Positions 44,464 through 47,969 of a stretch of 47,969 bases of DNA are shown piece after piece. The DNA is from Bacteroidia bacterium (lineage in GTDB: Bacteria > Bacteroidota > Bacteroidia > UKL13-3), in contig JALONP010000009.1 in assembly GCA_025454875.1 (NCBI GenBank), positions 129,696 through 177,664 of the forward strand, given 5' to 3'. Numbering within the stretch: the stretch's first letter is position 1; each line of letters begins with the position of its first letter. A model generated the notes under the pieces. That model was given only the letters and a program-made list of their open reading frames with translations, had not been told where the DNA came from and did not search any database. A program made the translations under genes and the position numbers.

Positions 44464-44666
44464 CCATAACGTTCCGCGGCTTTGCTCCCGATTCCTATCG
44501 GGACGGGCGGGAGTTTTTTGCCTGGAGGCAAGCTCTTGGTGGCGAGCTATGCCTCGCCACACTCACTCGAAACAATGCACGCAATTCAAATATAAAAGAA
44601 ATTGTGTTAGAAAAATGTTAACACTCCCAATACCAATCGGGATGACGTGAAAACGCTGTTAGGTGC
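44464..44666 (-). repeat. attC-like site, long form (203 bp)
   Basis: Ends CCATAAC (left) and GTTAGGTGC (right). Read on the minus strand it opens with GCACCTAAC, a full match to RYYYAAC, 9 bp after the nuclease stop. The interior repeats the hairpins of the 43626 site (GGCGAGCTATGCCTCGCC, CCCGATTCCTATCGGG), with about one difference in eight bases by eye. Confidence 0.77.
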
Positions 44667-44675
44667 TGGGCTTCT

Positions 44676-46118
44676 CTATACCATTGGTTTTAAGAAGTAG
44701 TTGTCTAATGCCTCTTTCAACTTTTTGTTTTTCATCTTTATGGTTAATTCTCTAATCGCTTGCGGTCTGAAATACGACACTTTGAATTTATTAGTCATTG
44801 CAATGTATTTATCCAATTTTTTGATAGCGTCATCTGTAAATCCTCCCGTGGCCCAATATTCAAATTCAATTTCATGATTCTTTAGTGTTTCTTGTTTTAG
44901 AAGCCATGCTCGGAAAGCTGGAATTTTTGTATTAATCCACTTATCTATCTTAGTGCCGTCAATTTTACTGTTTGTAGCTTTACATTCAACAAAAACGACT
45001 TTGTCATTGTAAACTACATAAACGTCAATCTCATGTTTCCCATTATTCTCAAATATTTCTCTTCCTAGGTCTATACTCTGACTTTTCTTAGAATGTATGT
45101 GTCCAACGAAATATTCGAATAACGTTCCTCTTATATTGAAAATGAGCGTCTCGTTATAAGTTTTCAGTTCTTCAATTAGTTCTAAGTATTTGTTCGGTTG
45201 GGATTTGAGATTAGCACCTGCATTATTCAGAATTGACACTAATTCATTTAAGGCTTTAGCATATTTCTCACCAAAAAGTTCACTTATTAATCCAATTACA
45301 ACGCCATTTTTCTTTAACTCCTTTAATGCATCAGGATGTAAATTGTCAACTATTAGGAATGGAATTACTTTTGAGGAATTATTGAAACTCTGAACATGAT
45401 TCAATTTTTCAATGAAAAACAGTACGTCTTCTTTGTATACTTCTCTCCCAAATAATATATCAGCTAATACAAAACCTGGCTGTTTATTATTAACTAAGCC
45501 TCTGATATACGAAGCACCTTTAAAGCTCTACCTAAATTTTCCATATTCTCCAAAGAGTTCTCCTGTATTGTAGGAAATCAAGCCCATATTTTTCACTAAC
45601 GTACGAAAATTGGATAGTATATCGTCTTTAATGGTTTCAATGGTTCGGTATGTCAAATTTGACGTGTCAATGGAACAAAATTTAGGTGCAAATAAATACT
45701 CATCTTGTCCATTAAAAACTAGTATTCCTTCTTGCACAAACTTTTGCATCACCTTTTTGAAGGGAAGGTGCTTCTTTAAAGGAAGTATCGGATAATTTGT
45801 ATAACATTCTAGATACTTTCTGTTAATAATTCCACCATGGTTTTTTACTGCGTTTAAGCAATACCAATACTTTCTTCCATTCTCATAGAGTGATTTAGAT
45901 AGGATATCGTATAACTTATCGTTTTTGTATTGTTCTTCAAGGAAACACAGAGACTGATTGCTTACAAAAAAGCCCCTTATCTTTTTAATACTTTTTGTGC
46001 GTGAAACTTTTTGACTGGCGGTATTAAGAGGGATTTTTTCGATCCTGGAAAGATGCTCAGATAACTTACCCGACATAAGAGGGCCTTTAGTTGTCAAGAT
46101 TTTTTCAATTGTTGTCAT
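44676..46118 (-). pseudogene. wHTH + PD-(D/E)XK nuclease gene interrupted by an in-frame amber codon
   Basis: Two open segments, 46118-45528 and 45527-44676, lie in the same frame and are separated only by TAG at codon 197 (45528-45530). Together they give a 480-codon reading frame. The N-terminal part starts MTTIEKILTTKGPLMSGKLS and looks like a winged helix (LNTASQKVSRTKSIKKIRGF). The second part runs SFKGASYIRGLVNNKQPGFV without an ATG for well over 200 codons. It contains a PD-(D/E)XK core: Glu in RGTLFEYFVG, then HEIDVYVV and VVFVECKA (Asp365, Glu378, Lys380 in full numbering). The intact protein would be a DNA-cutting, possibly phage-defence, enzyme. A sequencing error or natural readthrough cannot be excluded. 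Confidence 0.8.
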
Positions 46119-46148
46119 ATGGCTCTATATATAAACAACTCGTTAAAG

Positions 46149-46262
46149 TTAAGCACCTTGTAATTTTTTTTGTTTAGGCCTTGTAAACACTGGGAAATCA
46201 TTTTTAAAAAGTTCCATTTTTAACGTCATATCAAGTTTTGGATAGTCTTTGTAGCCTTGCAC
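46149..46262 (-). CDS. Possible small cassette ORF (37 codons)
   Basis: GTG of the attC-like GTTAGGTGC box opens a frame (start MQGYKDYPKLDMTLKMELFK) that ends after PKQKKLQGA, 30 bp before the nuclease gene. An internal ATG at 46229 gives a 26-residue version. There is no recognisable domain. It may be a leader, a decayed gene tail or chance; listed because a cassette's first ORF often begins at the junction. Confidence 0.25.
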   Translation of the reverse strand: MQGYKDYPKLDMTLKMELFKNDFPVFTRPKQKKLQGA

Positions 46263-46392
46263 CTAACGTTCCCGGGCTATGCGTTCGGGCGGGTTTCGGA
46301 GCGCAAAACTGTTAATAAGCACTGAACTTGAATAGAAGCACAATGCTCCAAGTTTGCAGGTTACCCCGCCTGACGCAAAACCCGTGTTAGCG
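46261..46392 (-). repeat. attC-like site (132 bp)
   Basis: Ends ACCTAAC (left) and GTTAGCG (right). The arms pair well: left CCCGGGCTATGCGTTCGGGC against right GCCTGACGCAAAACCCG, giving an imperfect hairpin with unpaired bases, as in folded attC sites. The centre differs from the 200-bp sites. It follows the SRPBCC stop by 29 bp on the minus strand. Confidence 0.75.
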
Positions 46393-46421
46393 GTTCGGGC
46401 TTCTTTCAGTCATCATTGTTC

Positions 46422-46946
46422 TTATTCACTCGAAAGCTTCTCTACATAGTTTTTGAGTTCCAAATTCATTTTCTTGAACCCCTCAGGAGCAGTTTTCATC
46501 ATTGGAAGTTGTCGAAAGATTTGAGAAAGCACTCCACGATATTCTTCTCTGTTAGTCAGCAGGGTTTTACCGTTACCTAAATCTTTTAGTTCAAAAAAAT
46601 GTTCTCCATCAAAAATTCTTGGAAGTCCAGTCTGGGCAAGCCAAGCGAATTGCTTTCTCTCTGTCCAATGGGAAATATCAGGCTTAAACTCATAAGGGTC
46701 AGTACCTTCTACTGCAAGTCTTAAATGCAGGTTACCATTTGGTTGTACTGTCCCACCCAAAAATGTCAATTGAGAGTTCCATTTTTTATAATTGTCAAAG
46801 TCTATTACCGTATTCCAAACTTTGTCAACCGAAGCATTTATTTCAACATCATCTCGAATTTCAAAACTGGTTCTACTCAAAAGAAGAACTAAGCCGACTG
46901 TGATTGCTAAAATTATCCACATATTTTTCCTTTTTTTGATTGTCAT
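46422..46946 (-). CDS. SRPBCC-domain protein with N-terminal membrane anchor
   Basis: 174 residues. A single hydrophobic segment (MWIILAITVGLVLLLS) is followed by a START/Bet v1-like domain: IRDDVEINASVDKVWNTVID, FDNYKKWNSQLTFLGGTVQ, the central DISHWTERKQFAWLAQTG and the long C-terminal helix. SRPBCC proteins bind hydrophobic ligands in a deep pocket; ligand unknown. First cassette of the array, 48 bp after the junction half-site at 46994. Confidence 0.88.
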   Translation of the reverse strand: MTIKKRKNMWIILAITVGLVLLLSRTSFEIRDDVEINASVDKVWNTVIDFDNYKKWNSQLTFLGGTVQPNGNLHLRLAVEGTDPYEFKPDISHWTERKQFAWLAQTGLPRIFDGEHFFELKDLGNGKTLLTNREEYRGVLSQIFRQLPMMKTAPEGFKKMNLELKNYVEKLSSE

Positions 46947-46993
46947 TAGTTCGTCCTATTTTACTTTCGTTGGTTATTGTTTTATGGCCTGAC

Positions 46994-47000
46994 CGCTAAC
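46994..47000 (-). other. Array edge half-site (GTTAGCG on minus strand)
   Basis: CGCTAAC on the plus strand equals the GTTAGCG end of the site at 46261-46392. No palindrome partner lies to its right, so it is the outer junction of the array (attI-like position or last remnant of a lost site). Confidence 0.45.
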
Positions 47001-47066
47001 TCAATATTCTAAGCAATACCATTCCAGGTACTACAAGGCATTGTACAAGCTATGCTTTCTTGTTTT

Positions 47067-47567
47067 TTACTCCTCGCTCTCTTCGCTTGTGTTTTGATTG
47101 GGTGCAGCAGTTTTGGCTCCGCCAATTACAATATTGCCATTAAACAACATGGCATTATCTGATTCATCTTCTTTAAACGAAAGGTCGGCATTTACATGCA
47201 CACCCAAGCGGTATACTCCGGGCGGAATTGTAAACGCTGCCAGTGAGATATTCACATTTTTATATTCCCTGCTACCCATATGGTATTGGCCTTCGAGCTC
47301 ATAGGTTTTAATGTAAATAGGCTCTTTGTCTTTTTGGTATAAATACAGTTTTACGGTAAATGCTGGTGTTACATCTTTTGAATTGTTGCCATCACTCAAT
47401 ACTAAAAAATTAATATTTTTGATGGTGTTAGTGGCTGCATCATATTTTTCGAACCACATATTTTCCTCAATATTACTTGGGTATACATTGCACTCTTTAA
47501 TATCTTGGCCGTAGCTTGGTATTGTTAAGAGTAAGAGCATGAGTTTACATACATTTTTCATCTGCAT
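47067..47567 (-). CDS. Secreted CARDB-like protein, unknown function
   Basis: 166 residues. Signal peptide VCKLMLLLLTIPSYGQ. The mature part is one beta-sandwich: NIKNINFLVLSDGNN, FTVKLYLYQKDKEPIYIKTY, NISLAAFTIPPGVYRLGVHV and ADLSFKEDESDNAMLFNGNI, which matches the CARDB/Ig-like pattern ('vdvSDESDNA...'). The tail is acidic and Asn/Ser-rich. It is the first chromosomal gene right of the cassette array. Periplasmic or surface location expected. Confidence 0.72.
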   Translation of the reverse strand: MQMKNVCKLMLLLLTIPSYGQDIKECNVYPSNIEENMWFEKYDAATNTIKNINFLVLSDGNNSKDVTPAFTVKLYLYQKDKEPIYIKTYELEGQYHMGSREYKNVNISLAAFTIPPGVYRLGVHVNADLSFKEDESDNAMLFNGNIVIGGAKTAAPNQNTSEESEE

Positions 47568-47913
47568 AAAAGTTAAAATTAAACAATAGGTTATGAATGG
47601 TGGTGTTTCAATAATTCTAAGTTAGTATTTTTTATGGCCCATGCAATATTAATTTTAGGTTTGTTCTGTAGTTGTATTGTAAGCAGGAGTAAACCAATAG
47701 GAGATAACCAATCAATGTAACCTTAGCATGCTTGTATTTTCTTTTGCTGAATCAAAAAGTAACAAAAAGAGTAGCTACCTGATGTAAAGTTACCTTTTTA
47801 TGCTTTGAATGTTGCTGCTGGTAAAGTTGCGGATATGTATTTTATTTCAAACTCAATTAAGTATATCCTCTGCATTACCACTCAAATGGATTTACACTTT
47901 ATTTGATATGCTC

Positions 47914-47932
47914 TTGGGGCTAGCCGCCCCAA
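47914..47932. repeat. GC-rich hairpin
   Basis: TTGGGGC, five-base loop TAGCC, GCCCCAA: a 7-bp perfect stem in an otherwise AT-rich stretch. Confidence 0.7.
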
Positions 47933-47938
47933 ACCCGC

Positions 47939-47969
47939 ATTACTTTTTCTCTGGGAAAGAAAAAGTAAT
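47939..47969. repeat. Perfect 12-bp inverted repeat at the window edge
   Basis: ATTACTTTTTCT and AGAAAAAGTAAT separated by seven bases (CTGGGAA). The AAAAAGTAA word also occurs near 47755, so both may belong to one small element. Confidence 0.7.

Larger units (their letters stand above)
42307..47000 (-). mobile_element. Integron-like gene cassette array without integrase in the window
   Basis: Five cassettes, all with genes on the minus strand. Each gene or gene pair is followed by an imperfect palindrome whose ends resemble attC core sites: RYYYAAC-like at the gene side (ACCTAAC, CACTAAC) and GTTRRRY-like at the far side (GTTAGGT, GTTAGTG). From right to left: SRPBCC; small ORF plus broken nuclease; DUF433/DUF5615; DoxX/DUF4287; small membrane protein. 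Flanking genes are ordinary chromosomal ones. No tyrosine recombinase or attI could be confirmed, so the element would be a CALIN-type (attC cluster lacking integrase) unless the integrase lies outside. Confidence 0.7.
47568..47969. other. Non-coding, repeat-bearing right end (402 bp)
   Basis: No convincing ORF. It contains the phrase GAATCAAAAAGTAACAAAAA near 47750 and two strong palindromes at the right edge (listed separately). This combination looks like the border of an interspersed non-coding element that continues outside the window. Confidence 0.45.

Noticed and set aside
45405-46118. Two separate genes for the nuclease region
   Set aside because: The segments are in one frame with only a TAG between them, and the second has no reasonable start codon.
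42901-46392. CRISPR array
   Set aside because: Repeats are 62-203 bp, spaced by whole genes, and palindromic at their ends; there are no short uniform spacers and no cas genes.
1-47969. tRNA or rRNA genes
   Set aside because: No cloverleaf-like stretch or conserved rRNA sequence was recognised by eye; a tRNAscan run would settle it.

Overview
The window comes from a low-GC Bacteroidota chromosome. This is inferred from the type IX secretion sorting domains (CHU_C, 'gliding motility-associated C-terminal'), the giant PKD-repeat surface proteins, the BshA-type bacillithiol gene, the DUF4421 and DUF3805-like proteins, the TAnnTTTG-type promoter boxes and the frequent lack of Shine-Dalgarno sequences. 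I cannot name a genus. No rRNA, tRNA or CRISPR was recognised.

Left part (1-11.8 kb): two giant secreted adhesin-like genes flank a regulatory pair. A DUF7948/SBBP/PKD protein runs leftwards out of the window from a TTG start. Divergent from it is a tightly coupled operon: an ECF sigma factor, a one-pass membrane protein in the anti-sigma position that itself ends in a CHU_C domain, and a 2,336-residue PKD protein also ending in CHU_C. A bidirectional terminator separates this block from mutL.

Middle (11.8-35 kb): mostly ordinary chromosomal genes. They include mutL, a GH3/beta-lactamase fusion, bshA, a GT-C glycosyltransferase, an arginase-fold protein without recognisable metal ligands, an SDR-type epimerase, a TPR lipoprotein, DUF1801 and GNAT proteins, glyA, a sugar nucleotidyltransferase, several small outer-membrane barrels, an Omp85-like protein, a potassium-channel-like protein and a ChaA-type cation/proton antiporter. 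Two intergenic palindromic repeats share a sequence family. A leftover GNAT tail marks an old duplication or insertion.

Right part (35-48 kb): a three-gene RND efflux operon and a choloylglycine-hydrolase-like enzyme are followed by the most unusual region, about 42.3-47.0 kb. Here only minus-strand accessory genes occur. Each cassette's gene or gene pair is followed by an imperfect palindrome with ends like integron attC sites (ACCTAAC or CACTAAC at one end, GTTAGGT or GTTAGTG at the other). I read this as a five-cassette array without an integrase in view. The cargo is a SRPBCC protein, a wHTH/PD-(D/E)XK nuclease broken by an in-frame amber codon, a DUF433/DUF5615 toxin-antitoxin-like pair, a DoxX/DUF4287 pair and a small membrane protein. 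A secreted CARDB-like protein and a repeat-rich stretch close the window.
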